Made by a program: the position numbers and the translations under genes. DNA of 64,000 bases. Origin: Fagopyrum homotropicum (lineage: Eukaryota > Streptophyta > Magnoliopsida > Caryophyllales > Polygonaceae). This document shows positions 10,535-23,684 of this stretch, piece by piece (positions within the stretch are counted from its first letter, which is position 1; each line of letters begins with the position of its first letter). The stretch is from NCBI GenBank assembly GCA_033239125.1, contig BSWB01000005.1, forward strand, positions 21,691,447 through 21,755,446, in the 5' to 3' direction. The notes under the pieces are model-generated. The model saw only the letters and a list, made by a program, of their open reading frames with translations. It searched no databases and had not been told where the DNA came from.

Positions 10535-12993
10535 TGTAACAATCAAAAAAATCGAAGATGACCTAATCAAGAATTTTAAGGAATTAAATCCGTTTTAACA
10601 CGAGATACCTATCGAGGTAACCTCCTCCTAGATGATATTACACCCAGGTGTTATTTTGAGCATTTGGGAGCTTCAATTAATAAAAATGCAGTTGAGAGAA
10701 ATGATCAGGACATCGGACATGTCCTAGATATGAAAAAACATGGAAAGGCAAAACGGCCAAAAGAGTCGCTATTTCGTTTCTTAACGGCTAAGAAAGATGG
10801 CTTAGGAATACACGTTTTTCGAGACAATTGCGGAATAATTATCCATACAATATTTCGGATTTATTATTCAAATTTCGAGAAGTTTGGAGAAGGGGTCTTA
10901 AACCGCTTTCGGATCGGTGAAAGGATAATTACCGACTCCGCTAAAGGATAATTATCGATTCCGCTAAAGGATAATTATCGTCTTCGCTATAAATAGCAGA
11001 AATATCGTTTATTAATTCATTTTCTTTCACGTTTCCTCGTAAAAGCTCTGATTTCTCTCAACCTTCAAACTCAGATCTACTCTCCGTTTCTAATCCGATT
11101 TCAAATCCGTTTGAGTTTTTGGATTCCTCTCTTCATTCTCTTCATTTTGGTACCGAGTTTCTACATTTCCGCGCAAGGGAAGGCCTGGTCGAGCATATAT
11201 GATACTAGGGAGGTTCCGTTGCTCAGATTCCGGTGAATTTGATGGTGTCCGAGCGTAGCCTGCGTCGTTGTGATTCCGAATCTTCTCTCGGATCGTCAAT
11301 CGGGTTAGTAACGAATAAGTTATGAATTTATTCGTTTTCCGTATTGCGATTTAGCCTAAATTGACCTTAGGCTTGTCAAAATGGATAATTCGAGATTCCA
11401 TTATGCTCGTTAATTTATTCTGGTGATTATGGGTTGTTTGTTTGATGAGATTTGATGACAGGTGGGTTCAGAAATTGTCTGCGGGCAAAACGTTGTTCTG
11501 GCAAAATTTAATTAATTAATTAAAGGTTAATTAATTAAATTAGGATTCTAGAAAATGCTATAAGCTAATTAAATTCAAAGGAATGAATTTAACTGGTGTT
11601 TAAAGCGAGAAGTTTAATACGAGGAATATGATATTCTCCGCAGGTGTTGTTGAAGGTTTTGGTTAACTATAGCTTAGTTCTTTGTGAGCGTATCCAAGCA
11701 CGATAAAGGAGGATAGTCCGAGTGGGAAACGGACTCAATAGTTGGTTTGCGAGGTTTTATTGTTCTTACCTGCGAGGTAAGTGTATATGAATTACACTTG
11801 CTTAATATATGTTATGTATTTAATATGCCATGATTTTATGCATGCTTGTGTGTATATATCTGTTTGTTATGGTTGTATGCATGCTTATATGTATATGAGT
11901 GAGACGACGATGATGATGAATTGATATTCTTTATGAAAGCATGCATGAGGTACATGAGATGATAATGGAAAGAATGTGATGAAAGAATATGATGAAAGCA
12001 TGAATTTGAGTTATGATATGGAAGTGATAATATAGGATGGTAATTGATTAATTAGCCCAACTGGGTCCCGCACGGGTTTCCGGGGGACGAGGTCGCTACC
12101 TGATCTACAGGGAGCCTCAGAGGTCGCTACCTGATCTACAGGGGGCCTCAAGATAAGAAAAACAGTCAGAGGTCGCTACCTGATCTACAGGGGGCCTCAA
12201 GATAAGAAAAATAGTCCAAGATCGCAACCTGATCTACAGGGGGTCTTAGGACAAGATGGCCGAGGTCGCTACCTGATCTACAAGGGGCCTAGGACGCTAT
12301 CGGGTTGGCCAACCGAAAAGAACAAAAAAAAGAAAGAAAGAAAGAAAAGAAATACGAAAGCAATGAGAAAATATATCGTACGATCAGTTGGGGCTAGTTA
12401 GTTAATTATCACCTATGCATCGATGCGATCGAGTCTAGCATGTTATATGTTATGTTATGATGTGATGATATGTTTATATGTGATGTGTGATAACATGCTT
12501 GAATGTTTATGTGAAATGTGATATGAATGGTTGTGGAATGATATGTGAATGTGGATATGTATGTGTGCTTTGAAATGTGAGGAAGGGATGAGAGTGTCCT
12601 TTGGGGACGGGATATTAGATACTTATATATATTGGGAGAGTGCGATTTGTATACCCTTACTGAGCGTGTGGCTCATTGTTGTTATATCCACATATTTTTC
12701 AGCTACCCAGACTCGGCCTGACCAAGGCAAGGACGTTGGACCCAACACCTGGTTTTGAGATCATATCAGGTGGGCTGTTATGGGATGCTACCGCCTAGGA
12801 TGTTTTTGCATGGTTTTAAAACAGTTGTGTTTTGGTTAAACGGAGTTTATGACGTATGTTAGTATGTATATATGTTGTGAATATGGTTGTAAGATAAAGT
12901 TTTAAAAATTTTACGTTTTCCGCTTTTCCGCTTATTGTTTTAAACAGGGTTAATTAATTGGTAATCAACTAGAAATGAAATAGGTGTGTCACA
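10535..12993 (+). repeat. 3' LTR of element D (full-length version)
   Basis: The LTR begins TGTAACAATC and ends GTGTGTCACA, 2459 bp. It keeps the roughly 448-bp block (about 12415-12863) missing from the 5' LTR. That block starts ATGCATCGATGCG and contains TATG/TGATG-rich DNA and AGACTCGGCCTGACC. The rest matches the 5' LTR at about 98%. TATA box 10988-10995. The 70-residue frame ending about 13196 runs into element C and is not supported. Confidence 0.92.
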
Positions 12994-14504
12994 ATCACTC
13001 ATCCCTGGGAGGTTTGTTTACAATCACTAGTTTTGAACTCATTCAATGTTACTTGCATAAAACATTCGCACTTCTAATGATATACTTCTCAACTGTCAAC
13101 ATTGAACCAACGGAAAAGTCTTCCAAGGTGTTGTTATCATTACTCTATAAATCCGAAATCACGGTCATCTCTTCCTATCATCCCATAACTCGATAATACC
13201 CAACCGACATGTGTATGTTCTCGGTTGTCGCCGGTTAGTCTATAGTTGCCTTACCCCAAGATTCCCGATTTACCCTTCTCTTCTAACTTCTTGACGTTGA
13301 CTTTTCTTTTTAAAACTCCTCATATGGTTACATCCTTTAGCTTCTTCCACACTCCACACTTCCGGTCCCTCTGGGAGCTAACTCCTTATTCCGAGTCCCA
13401 TTAAATCGTCCATCTGACATCAATAGTCTTTCAAATCTTGTACGATAGCTTTTAAGTGCGCCGTCACCACTCCTACAACCCAATTGTAGTTTCTCTTGTA
13501 AGGACCGTTTGTGTCGGTAACTCAAGTCCCGTGTTGAGTGAGAGGTCCTTGTGGGCTCTAGAGTTCACCCAAGTCATTCTCACTCACACTTCTTCTTTAG
13601 CTAATGTTGTTTCGTAACATTGCCTTCAAGAAAGTCCGTTGTTTCAGCTATAGGGCTTCTACCCCTTTTTGGATACTCACTCTAACCTCTTGGGACGCAC
13701 ATCAGGATTTCTTCCAAAATTTTCGTATCTCCGAAGACGTCAAACCGTCACCACGCTTCTGAAATTTACTTTTCGGCTTTAAGCTCAATGTAACTTTCTA
13801 CTTTGTGCGTATTAAAATCCTCATATCCGGTCGACACCCTATTTCTTCTAGTTTTCCATGCCCATAATTGTTTATGGGGCACCCACCTCGATAGTAATGT
13901 CCTCTATCTCACCAAGTGTTGTTGTAGTTTGCACTGCTTGATTCGTATTCTAAATTAGTTATCTCTAATCTGCGCGTTTATCAGTCCTTACATGGTTCTC
14001 CGGGTTCCATCTATCGTCTTCATATGTTAGGTTCCTTGTCCGACTTTCTATCACCTCCATTTGAGTTGACTCCAAATTCCTTTCTTATTTGATTGTTCTT
14101 TATTGTTGAAATCGTCTTGTAGCCTTCACCTTCTTGTCCACCCATTCCTTGGAAGATTGTAGAAATCCCCAGTGTGTTCACCAAAACATAAAACTATACT
14201 CGAGGTTGAGTACCACTCATTCTGTAGAAAACTCTTCAAAGTTTATTACCATTTTATATTGAGGCGATAATCGCATCATAATATCTCAACTAAAGGATAT
14301 ATAATATCTTTTAGGTCACTAACATACTATAAATATATATGTCCATATAATATACAACAATACACAGATATGAGTCCATATAATATCAAACCTATAACAC
14401 TAAGCTACAAAGATCCACAGAGAGCGATGGTGGTCCGCCGTACTACTAACCAACAACCCGACTATGCACCTGATTTAAAAGCATATATTCAATTTGAAAT
14501 TCTT
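12994..14504 (-). pseudogene. Decayed internal region of Tekay-like element C (right part)
   Basis: Continues the element interrupted by D; the first five bases are D's TSD. It aligns along its length with element E's internal region: for example, TTGAACTCATTCAA at about 13032 matches about 19813, and the block before the primer site (14340-14590) matches 21170-21440. Minus-strand order from the right is leader, gag, protease, RT. Frames are destroyed and domains could not be placed; the 62-residue minus frame at 13337-13525 may be a protease-RT linker remnant. Confidence 0.55.
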
Positions 14505-14590
14505 AGACCCCTTCGGGTTCTGGTTATTTTCTACATTCGGTTTTTCAGAAGATTGTAAGTGTCATTGTTGTCAACCTCGCTCTGATATCA
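14505..14590 (-). other. Leader stem-loop and primer-binding site, element C
   Basis: GCTCTGATATCA at 14579-14590 is the complement of an initiator tRNA-Met site with one mismatch and abuts the LTR at 14594. At 14505-14521 the plus strand reads AGACCCCTTCGGGTTCT, an inverted repeat. Equivalent stem-loops occur at the same distance from the primer site in elements E and B. Confidence 0.65.
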
Positions 14591-14593
14591 TAT

Positions 14594-15526
14594 TGTAACA
14601 CTCCAAATTCTCATAACTCGGAGAGCTACTGGTTAGGACCTCAAAATTGGTCCCGACCTTAGTTTGACAACAAGATTACTACATCTTACAACAAGGCACA
14701 AATGTAGTAAAACAATTTGAAATCAATAAAGGTTAATATGATGAATGTGTACATGGATCAACCTTACAAGGCATAAATATTAACATTGTGTGCATCTAGC
14801 TAGAAATAGTAAGACTCTCCCTTCCCATCTAAATGAGTACGTGGACCCGGCTGAGCATCCACTTCGGATCTCTCTACAACGTCGGATGAACCATTAGCTA
14901 ACATTTTATATATCATAATAACAATAATAACACACACACATAAGGTAATATAAAAACACATAGCATGCTCACACATCAATCGGTTATTATCTTTCGTTAG
15001 GTGATTCACTTTACTAATTCAACTTCTTTTGTGGCACGAGAATCTCCTAAAACTCGCCTTTGTACCCTTATACCAACAAGACTGGATCCGATGCGTCTCA
15101 CCGTTTACCTGCCAGGACTAGTCGTAGAGAACCTCCTGTTTCGTGTAGAACTAGACAAGTTGTCACCGCCCGGTGATCATACACTTGAGCCAATATACAA
15201 TAAATGTTGTCCTAGCAAGTTATTAATATAACATTCAAGCACACACCGCCATCACAATTACGCTTACACACATAAGTCAGCTAAGTAATCCTAAGGGACT
15301 TACTTGTCTCAAGATAACACTAGCTTATAATACCACGCTCAGCTTCCCGTAGGAATATACTTTGTGTCTGTTCAATCAAGGCACCCAAATCAGCTACTAT
15401 CCAATATGTTAGGAGTCCTCAACTTCTAGTCTCAATGATCTCTACAAGATCATATAACAACATGCTAGAAGGTTACTACTTCTAGTCTCAATGGTCCGCT
15501 CACTACTATATAACGGTAGAGGGGTC
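14594..15526 (-). repeat. 5' LTR of element C, first part
   Basis: Begins TGTAACACTCC beside the primer site. It is related to the E and B LTRs through shared blocks: GGTTAGGACCTCA, TAGCATGCTCACAC, CGGTTATTATCTTT, AACTCGCCT, and the hairpin around 15282-15304. It breaks at the hAT insertion (TSD TATAACGG, 15519-15526) and resumes at 42303. The 76- and 69-residue frames here are not supported. Confidence 0.7.
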
Positions 15527-16055
15527 AAACGGGCGGGTCGGTTGAGATCGGGTCGGGTCAGTTTTATTTCGGGTCACTTTGAGCCGGGTTAAATTTGTCT
15601 ATAATTTTGTGTCGGGTTTATTTGGATCGGGTTGGGTTAATCCTGGTGCCTTTGCACAGCTCATAATCGGGTTATCGGGATATTTTGGGTTGTTTTAATC
15701 GGCTATCGGGCTAATTCAGGTCGAGATCATTTGTACAACTAAAATTTGGGTTCACGGTCAATTTCGGGCCGGGTCGCTACAACTATCGAGCTATTTTAGG
15801 CCAGTCTAGTTTATGTATCGGGTAAATCCGGGTTGAATTACTTTGGATATAATCAGGTTTGATTGTTTTCGGGTCGAAAATTTTCGGATTTGATTGTTTT
15901 CGGGTTAGACTAATTTTTTGTGACAAGTTCATTCCGACAAGCTCAAACTTATTTACATCTCTATGTGCGAGGTGAGCATGTGTGCAGGAGAGAACCTTGG
16001 TTTAGTTAACAATTATTGTTATATTATTTTTGTGTATGAATTTTAATGTGAAGTC
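15527..16055. repeat. Left terminal part of the hAT element
   Basis: This stretch contains many variants of CGGGTCGGGT, ATCGGGT and TTTTCGGGT, the sequence style of hAT termini of the TAGAGxxGTCAAA type. It matches the style of 41962-42294. It contains no gene. It is cut at 16056 by element E. Confidence 0.7.
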
Positions 16056-17866
16056 TGTAACACCTCGAATCCACGGGACTCGGGATGCCACATTGGGCTA
16101 GGATCTCATAGTGGATCCTGACCCTAGCCTGACAACAAGTTCACTGGACCTTACAACATGGCACTGACAGATATAAAACAAATACACAAAATTGTACATC
16201 CAAAGGTATAGAAGATCATAGCCGAGTATAAAACACCACCCTCACACATGAGGTATACAAAACATCATACTCACGCAGGAGGTATATAAAATATCCCGAA
16301 AACCATAACCACCTAATGTACGAGAGTGCTTGGCCTGTCACCCTGCCAAATCACTCAGCACCGCCTATCCTGTAAACAACTACAACGCGGTATGAAACCG
16401 TTAGCTAACCATACATATATGAGGTAATGCATAAGCACAAGCACAATCACGAAAGACAAACACATCAGCATGTTATCACACATTTACCCATTTATTATCT
16501 CTATATAATAACCATTCACTCAAAAACCGTATATATATATATATAGATAGATGAAAGTATGTGACACAAGAACCGATACATCCTCGCCTCTGAGCTTGAT
16601 AGCCATCTGGAGTGGAATTGGTCACACAACCCGTGTACCCTATGGGAGTGGTGTTGTGCAATCCCCGCATACCAGGTCTGACCTAACTCAAGAGAAACTC
16701 CCAAACTCCACGGCGGGATGAAAGGGAAAGGTAATCACAACCACGCAACGGGGCAGTCAATAAAACATAGGTCGGTATAAACGACATCTCATGCTATCAT
16801 AGCAAACATATAGCGCAAACACCACTCATGCAAACACCTAATATAGGGATGGTAGCTAAGTAAGTCCTATGGACTTACCTCAACCTCGTGCACAGCTCAA
16901 CCACAACAACCTCCGATCCCGAGAGAGGGGCACTGCCTAATAACAAGGCATAAAGATATATCAAACTCTGTTCATCAAAGGGGTCACACCTAGACCCAAA
17001 GGATCCATAAGGATCATAATCAATCTATAAGCCTCACAACAAACTAAACCTCAACATCTCAGCATAACTCACAATTCCTCAAATCTCAAGGTAGTATCTA
17101 ATCAACATTCCTCAATCTCAATTCTAATCCTAATATAATTAATTAACCTTTAATTAATTATTTAAATTTCGCCAGAATAACGTTTTGCCCGCAGACAATT
17201 TCTAAACCCCTTGTCATCAGATTTCATCAAACAAACAACTCATAATCACCAGAATAATATAACGACCATAATGGAATTTCTAATTATCCATTTTGACAAG
17301 CCTAAAGTCAATTTAGGCCAAATCGCAGTACGGAAAACGAATAAATTCATAACTTATTCGTTACTAACCCGATTGACGATCTGAAAGAAGATTCGGAATC
17401 ATAGCGATGTAGGCTACGCATGGACAACATCAAATTCACCGGAATCTGAGCGACGGAACCTTCCTAGTGACATATATGCTCGATCAACCCTTCATCTGCT
17501 CAGAAATGCAGAAACTCGGTACCGATATGAAGAGAATGAAGAGAGGAATCCAGAAACTCAAACGGAATTGAAATCGGATTAGAAACAGAGAGTAGATATG
17601 AGTTTGATGGTTGAGAGAAATCAGAGCTTTTACGAGGAAATGTGAAAGGAAATGAATTAATAAAGGAGTTTCCGCTATTTATAGTGAAGACGATAATTAT
17701 CCTTTAGCAAAACCAAGGTTAAAAACCGTTAAAACTCGTTTTCACTATAAATTATCGTCTTCATATATAATAATTTAAACACGGGTAATGAAATATATCG
17801 ATAAAAGTCGGGAAAAAATAATATAAAATAAACATCGCAAACGCCTCAAAAATTTGGGGTGTTACA
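16056..17866 (-). repeat. 3' LTR of element E
   Basis: Begins TGTAACACCTCG and ends GGGGTGTTACA (1811 bp). A TATA-like box in minus orientation lies at about 17675-17684, and the hairpin at 16857-16880. The stretch 17130-17700 in reverse complement is closely similar to the central D LTR (about 4205-4790), including TCTGCGGGCAAAACG and CTCAGATTCCGGTGAATTTG, although the LTR ends of D and E are unrelated. Short minus frames at 16476-16704 are not supported. Confidence 0.75.
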
Positions 17867-17886
17867 ACAGATCCCCTTTAAAAAAG
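17867..17886 (-). other. Polypurine tract of element E
   Basis: ACAGATCCCCTTTAAAAAAG on the plus strand reads as a purine-rich tract, AAAGGGGATC, immediately upstream of the 3' LTR in element orientation. It is followed by the TTTCGTCCCGAAA hairpin found before the tract in element D. Confidence 0.7.
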
Positions 17887-20800
17887 TTTCGTCCCGAAAC
17901 TTGCTATGCGTCGATTTTCTCGGTCCCTAAGGCCGAGGTATGAACTCTCAACTAAGGAGGCTTAAACCTTCTAATCTATACATAAACTACTCGAACTACC
18001 ACTGCAAGATATATCAGGTCATATAACACATTCCCGTAAGGACGCAACTACACATAACATCACACATGCACATAATTAGCCTCATCGGTTCTATCAATGC
18101 TACTAGCTTAGCGTAAAACTCAACCTAAGATACTATCCTCTGTCTTCCAATTAGCCTCACTGGTTCCTCATTTGCCCCTAGATCATCATGATTGACAACA
18201 TGTCTCGAGTCTTGTGTGCACTCCCTCGACTGATTCACATGAAACACCGGTTGAACACCCTCTACTCTTGGTGGTAACACCCACTTGTAAGTCACTTCTC
18301 CAACTCACGCTAAGATCTCAAAAAGGTCCGATTTATCGGAGACTCAACTTCTTCTCGGGTCTTTCTCACTGCAGCATTTCCATTATGTTTCTTTTTGCTT
18401 GTCTCTTTCAAAGAAGATCAAACTTTTAATTTACACCGTTGGCTTTGGTTCTTGTCAAACCAAACCTTGATGTTACTTTTCCTCAATTCTTGTTGCAAGT
18501 TCCAAGTAATGAAGGAAGTACTTTACTTCACACTACTCCTACTAATGAGACACGTATGCTATTACCTCTCCCTTTGCATCAATACTTAACCAAGACCTTG
18601 TCTTGGAGAATATGTTGTAATCTCCAAATCCATCATACTACGGGGCAATGTCAAAACAGTCGCCCACTAAATCTCCTCTTAACTCTCAACAACTTCATTG
18701 TCAATTTTCTTCCCACTCAAAACCTTTTTGTCTTCTGGAGTAGGTTAGCCGTATATGGTGTTACATTGGAGAATCTCTCCACAAATCAAGGAATGATCGG
18801 CACATCCAAGAAAATTTGTAACTTCCTTCACATCCTTTGGGAGTTGCCATCCCGCGACAACTGGTCGTACAACTTCTCTCTTCTCGAGAGTATACCAAGA
18901 TATCTTATCCGGGCATTAGTAAGCCCATATGGAATCACTACAACTCGTATTGATCATGGTTTGTCCGGAATGTCGTATGTGCAATATCCCATTCTTGAAT
19001 TCTCGATTGGTGACAATCTGACCTTAACTCAATATTAGAAGAGACTACCGACCCTTGCAACCGGTCGAGTAGATCATCTATCCGTGGTAAGGGATACTTG
19101 TTTTTCATTGTTATCTTGTTCAGCTCATTGTAATCGAGCTACAAATGAAGATAACCGTCTCTCTTTTCACAAATTGGTGTTCCCCATAACAAATTCAAAT
19201 CAAGAGTTTAAGATATATTTTAATATAAACTTCAAATCAAGAGTTCAAGATAACATTTGGTGTTCTCTATGGCAGTGCATCGGTTCTAATGAACCTTTGT
19301 TAACAAGTCCTTGCAACTGATCATTCAAATGCTTCTTTAACTCACGTATTTTTATAAGCGTCATTCTATAGAGTGCCCTGGAGGTTTGAGTTGAGTCAAA
19401 CTCAACCTTAGTGGAAAAATCCATATTCCGATGTCTTGGAATCCATGATCTCTTGGGTTTTGTATTTCCTTCTGCTATCACATAACATAATAACTCTAAA
19501 CTTGCAGCTTTGCCCTAATCTAGGTCCTCCCTTTCAAGCCACAACCACCATGACTCTTCCGTGTGAGTCTGAAACATCTGACTCAGCTTTTGCTTGCAAA
19601 AACATACCATCCATCCTCTTTTTATACTCCCGTCTATGCACCACAATAATGAAGACCTCACCTTCCTCTTGACCTGCTAGTTTCCTTTACCGTGATCAAA
19701 CCTTAAAACTTCTAATCCGGTTTGTTCTCCCATACGTCGTTCTCATGACCTAAGAAGGTCGCAAAGGGTCATCTCCATCTTCCCCTAGGAGATCTGTAAC
19801 AACTACTTTCTTGAACTCATTCAACATTATTTGATTTAAGACAAATGCGCTTCCGTTGACATGCTTACTTATCATTGACATTGATCCACCGCGAATACTC
19901 TAAGCTCTTGTTTCCGATCCTCTACATTCCCATAGTCTTGTTTACTCATCGCCTCTACACTCACCAATAGACAACCCGCACTTGTGCATTCTCAGTTGTC
20001 ACCTATTAACTTGTATGTGACCTTCTCCGAAGTCAACAACTTACTATTCTACTACACTTCCCATGTTACCATTCTCATGAAGGTTATCCTCCTCGGGGTA
20101 CTTTACCTTAAACTCCGTTAGTTCCTTCTTCATTTCATGCTTCCTCTTCTTTATAAGGTAACTATATCTTCTTTCCCTTGTTGTTTCGTATAACTCCCTT
20201 TCATAGGCTTAGCCATTCTTCCATGATGTTTTGCAATGAACTTCTCAAATATTTTGACCTTAGTTAGCATTCACCCGCGTTCCTATTGGTTGGTATCTTA
20301 AGTCTCTCAATCAAAGCTCCTCGTTTCATCTGTCATCTTCTTGGGATCATCATTTATACACACTTCCTCCTTCTTGGCGTTTCTTAGCCTTATCATCATA
20401 ACGGAAACCGGCAACTCCCCGTGAATCCCCACCATGCCTTTCTTCTCATAACTCTAGTAATGTTGACACTTCACTTATTGGCACCTCATAAGATTAACTT
20501 ACGGTGTCTTAAATCTTTAGCAAATGGTTCGATCACTCTTCTCGTCTTGACTCCAATACTTAGGAGCGTCTAAGGAAAGCTTCACATCTTAATGGAATAC
20601 CACCTTTAAACTTGCTAGAAAAGACCCATCTCCTCCCGATTCGCATCTTTAGTTGTCCACACGTCTTCTTGAATAACTTAAGTTCGTTATCTCCCTTGGT
20701 CTCGTCATCGTTCGATCATGGCTTCTTTAGAACCGCTTATACACTCTAATGTTGCTCCCTATTCTTTTATTGCTTCCATCTTGATTCCTCTGAAGTCGTC

Positions 20801-21355
20801 TCGAGTTTTCTTTTTCTTGGTTGTCCTTCGTTTACGTCATCTCTACTCCTCCTCTTCGACATTGCTTTAAAGGAATTCCGAGAACCGCCATAGTGTTTGT
20901 AAGCACGAAAAGATCAACTCGATATTTGAGCGTACTCCTCCACGTATGAACACTATCCTTTAACAACGACATCGCCTTAAAGGTGACGATATCATACAAT
21001 CACCATTTCTATAGGTCCCATAACTCCATATGCTACTATATATGTAATAAGAATCCGTATATAAGACTATATAAGGCCTATGTCCATATTACTACTCATA
21101 TAACATATCCGGCATTCCATTACAACAATACAAGATCCAAACATGTACTATAGTCCACATATATAACTATACATATAAATCAAGTCCATCATGATACTAC
21201 AATCACATATACTATACATATCTACATATATACATATACATATCAAAATCCAATAAACTAAGCTGCCGAGATCCGCGGAAGGAGTGGTGGTCCGTACATT
21301 CTATCCCCGACTAACTATGCTCGTGATTTTGGAAACGAAATTCATTTTAAAACTT
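17887..21355 (-). pseudogene. pol: Decayed gag-pol of element E
   Basis: Minus-strand remnants run in the expected order from left to right. The pol C-terminus lies at about 18120-18340, with a VQPVFHVN-like segment followed by DSRHVVNHDDL and EEPVRLI. RT remnants lie at about 18870-19200: CEKRDGYLHL, LDYNELNKITMKNKYP, a MPFGL-like block and LVYSREE, with the catalytic segment apparently deleted between them. Gag and leader lie further right and match element C. A short duplication of CAAATCAAGAGTT occurs at about 19196 and 19231. The 199-residue plus-strand frame at 18439-19038 is the antisense of pol and is not a gene. Confidence 0.65.
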
Positions 21356-21439
21356 AGAACCCTTGAGGGTTCTGTTTCCTTCTATTCGGCCTTTAGAAGA
21401 TTGTGAGTATCATTGTTGTCAACTAGGGCTCTGATACCA
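21356..21439 (-). other. Leader stem-loop and primer-binding site, element E
   Basis: AGAACCCTTGAGGGTTCT at 21356-21373 is a perfect 7-bp stem with a 4-base loop. GCTCTGATACCA at 21428-21439 is an exact complement of the initiator tRNA-Met primer site and abuts the LTR at 21443. Confidence 0.75.
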
Positions 21440-21442
21440 TAT

Positions 21443-21998
21443 TGCGACAAACCGAATCCGCGGGACTCGGGATGCTATGGGCGGAGACCTCACAATGGGT
21501 CCCGACCCTTAGCCTAACAACAATTTCACAGGATCTTGCAACAAGACACAAATAAAGGCCTAAACCGACATACATTTTTATGCAATGTAATGAAACCTAA
21601 AAGTATCCAAACAAAAGACTTCAGCCGAGATACAACTCCAAAGACCAAATGTCATACACGCGACATACAATAAACAATAAACAAAGAACAATACACAACC
21701 CGAATCCAACCAAAACCCAATCCTAAAATGTACAGAACCCCGGCTGCCTACTCTTCCGGATCTATCGGCCGCATTCCTAATCTACAAGGAAATCTACAAC
21801 AACAGTATAACACCGTTAGCTAATATTCGAGGCATTAGAATCAAGGTGAAAGGCACAAACACAAATAAGTCATCATAAATGCACAATACACTCCAAAGCA
21901 CACAAGTCCAGTTTATTATCTTATTATTATTAAGTCATATCCCGTTCTAATTCAACTTAGGTTGTGGCACGAGAGTCACCGAAACTCGCCTCAGTCCT
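21443..21998 (-). repeat. 5' LTR of element E, piece adjoining the primer site
   Basis: Begins TGCGACAAACCG (normally TGTAACACC) and shares CGCGGGACTCGGGATGC and CCTCACAATGGGTCC with other LTRs. It is split by Athila F after AACTCGCCTCAGTCCT and resumes at about 36784 with GTCCCTACTTACC. Confidence 0.7.
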
Positions 21999-23684
21999 TG
22001 TTCGCCACTTAGCGTGCGTGCAAATAAGCTTTAATTATAAAACTAGAAATCAAGCAAGCGAACCCGCAGTGTACGGATCGATATAGTTAAGCAAGAATTC
22101 CAGAGTATCGAACATAGGGATTTGGGGGGAACAAATTCAGTTATAGATTATCAAGCAAGTAAATGTATGAAGCTTTTCAAATTATTGGGAAAACAACAAT
22201 CCTAAAGATCCAGGAATCCAGCTGTGGCAATCGATTCAAGATATACTAAAGATATAAGGACAGAGTTTAGGTTTGCAAAGGTATACGAATGTAAAGTAAT
22301 TGTACGGTGAAGTTCCAAAAACCTTATATGACCCACCTAAAGACACTCTCTATAAAGGTTGTTGAGGCTTCAATATAGAAAGGATCTAAAGGCAAGAATT
22401 AACGTCAAATACCCAAACTTGTAATCCAAGGATCAAGACTAGCTAAACCGATTAAGGTTGTGACACTCAAAATCGAGGTAGAGGTTGTTGAGGCTTCACT
22501 ACCACCTAGAAAAGGCAGGCCAAGACTAAGTTAAAGCAAATCTTTAACTTTGTATTAAAGTAAAAGCAAGGTTCGTAGAATGACACAAAATTACGGGTAG
22601 TTCTTGAGTTCCACGGCCGTGGAAGCTCAAGAACAGACCGTGGATTAGGTTCGTCGGCGATTGTCTCTAACTCTCAGGGTCCAATCTGTTTACGATCGAT
22701 CTATCATCATCTAAGCCACAACTATCAACCCTTCACCTTAGAATTGCTAAAGGGTTTTAGCCAACAACAGTCATACTGATATCAAATTCAAGATTTAAAA
22801 GAATAAAAGATGAAAACCTTCGAAAACCTTGGATAAATCTCAAATCAATCTCCAATCCACAAATCGAGAACAATAATGTCAATAGATTCGGAATAACACA
22901 AACAATCACAATCTTAGATAAGAACGAAGAACGGGATGTCAATCCGTCTTCTAATCAAACCTAAGGATAAAGTGTAATCTCCTTACGAACAATCTTCCAA
23001 ATCTTCACTCTTTCCGTCAATCCGGAAATCTCAATAGGGCAAAGTGCAATCTCCCACGGCGATCTAAGCGAAAGCGTAAACTAGGGTAAACAGCGGTAGC
23101 GAAGGTGACGGAATCTCTCTTCTTCCGTCCTTTTATAGGGTAAGATAAAATATGAGCCCGGCCCATTGCGTAAAAGATTGTGGCTTAAAATATTGCGTAA
23201 AAGATTGCCAAGATCACGGTCGTGGAAGGGTTCCACGCCCGTAATTTAGAGCGTGGAATTGGATAACGGTTTGTCACAACTCTCCACGGCCGTGTAACTT
23301 GCTGGAATGCACCACGCTCGTCTTGCCAAGGTTCCACGGCTGTGGATTAGGGCGTGGATCCTAGTACGGTCGTACTTTAGAACGTGGAAGGTACATAGCT
23401 CGTAATTTCCTTTGTTTTTGTGTCATTCTTCATCCTAGCATCATCCTTAGCTCCTAGCAATGTCCTCAATCCTTGGACATGCTCAATCTATCTTCATTCT
23501 CTCTCAATCCGTTCGGAATTAGCTCTTAATTGCCTACAATCAACACAAAGCTTATGTAGACCTCTATATCGACAAAATAGATAAACTAACTCACAATTGC
23601 TTCAATGCTTTATCAATGACTACCATTATGGATGAAATACACTTAGAAAACGTGCCTAAAATATCACAATATTTTATGCTAACA
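21999..23684 (-). repeat. 3' LTR of Athila F
   Basis: From TGTTCGCCACTTAGCG to TTTTATGCTAACA (1686 bp). A minus-orientation TATA box (CCTATAAAAGG) lies at about 23129-23139. CCACGGCCGTGG dyads lie at 22611-22622 and, in part, at 23284-23295, with several GCGTGG/ACGGTCGTGG half-sites between 23210 and 23400. The left end shares GCGAACCCGCAGTGTACGG with A and G. Short frames here are not supported. Confidence 0.93.

Larger units (their letters stand above)
3773..12993 (+). mobile_element. Ty3/gypsy Tekay/Del-type LTR retrotransposon D, nearly intact
   Basis: A complete 9.2-kb element: 5' LTR 3773-5783, primer site 5790-5801, gag-pol 5880-10424, polypurine tract 10520-10530, 3' LTR 10535-12993. 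The target-site duplication ATCAC is perfect (3768-3772 and 12994-12998). Over the first ~900 bp the LTRs differ at about 15 positions by hand count (~1.7%), which suggests a recent insertion. The single gag-pol frame and the C-terminal RLRNKEIPMVKV / EATWE tail fit the Tekay (Del) chromovirus clade. Two TAG codons make this copy non-autonomous. It is inserted in the pol of element C. Confidence 0.93.

Noticed and set aside
18439..19038. 199-residue plus-strand frame
   Set aside because: It is antisense to recognisable RT and integrase remnants of element E.
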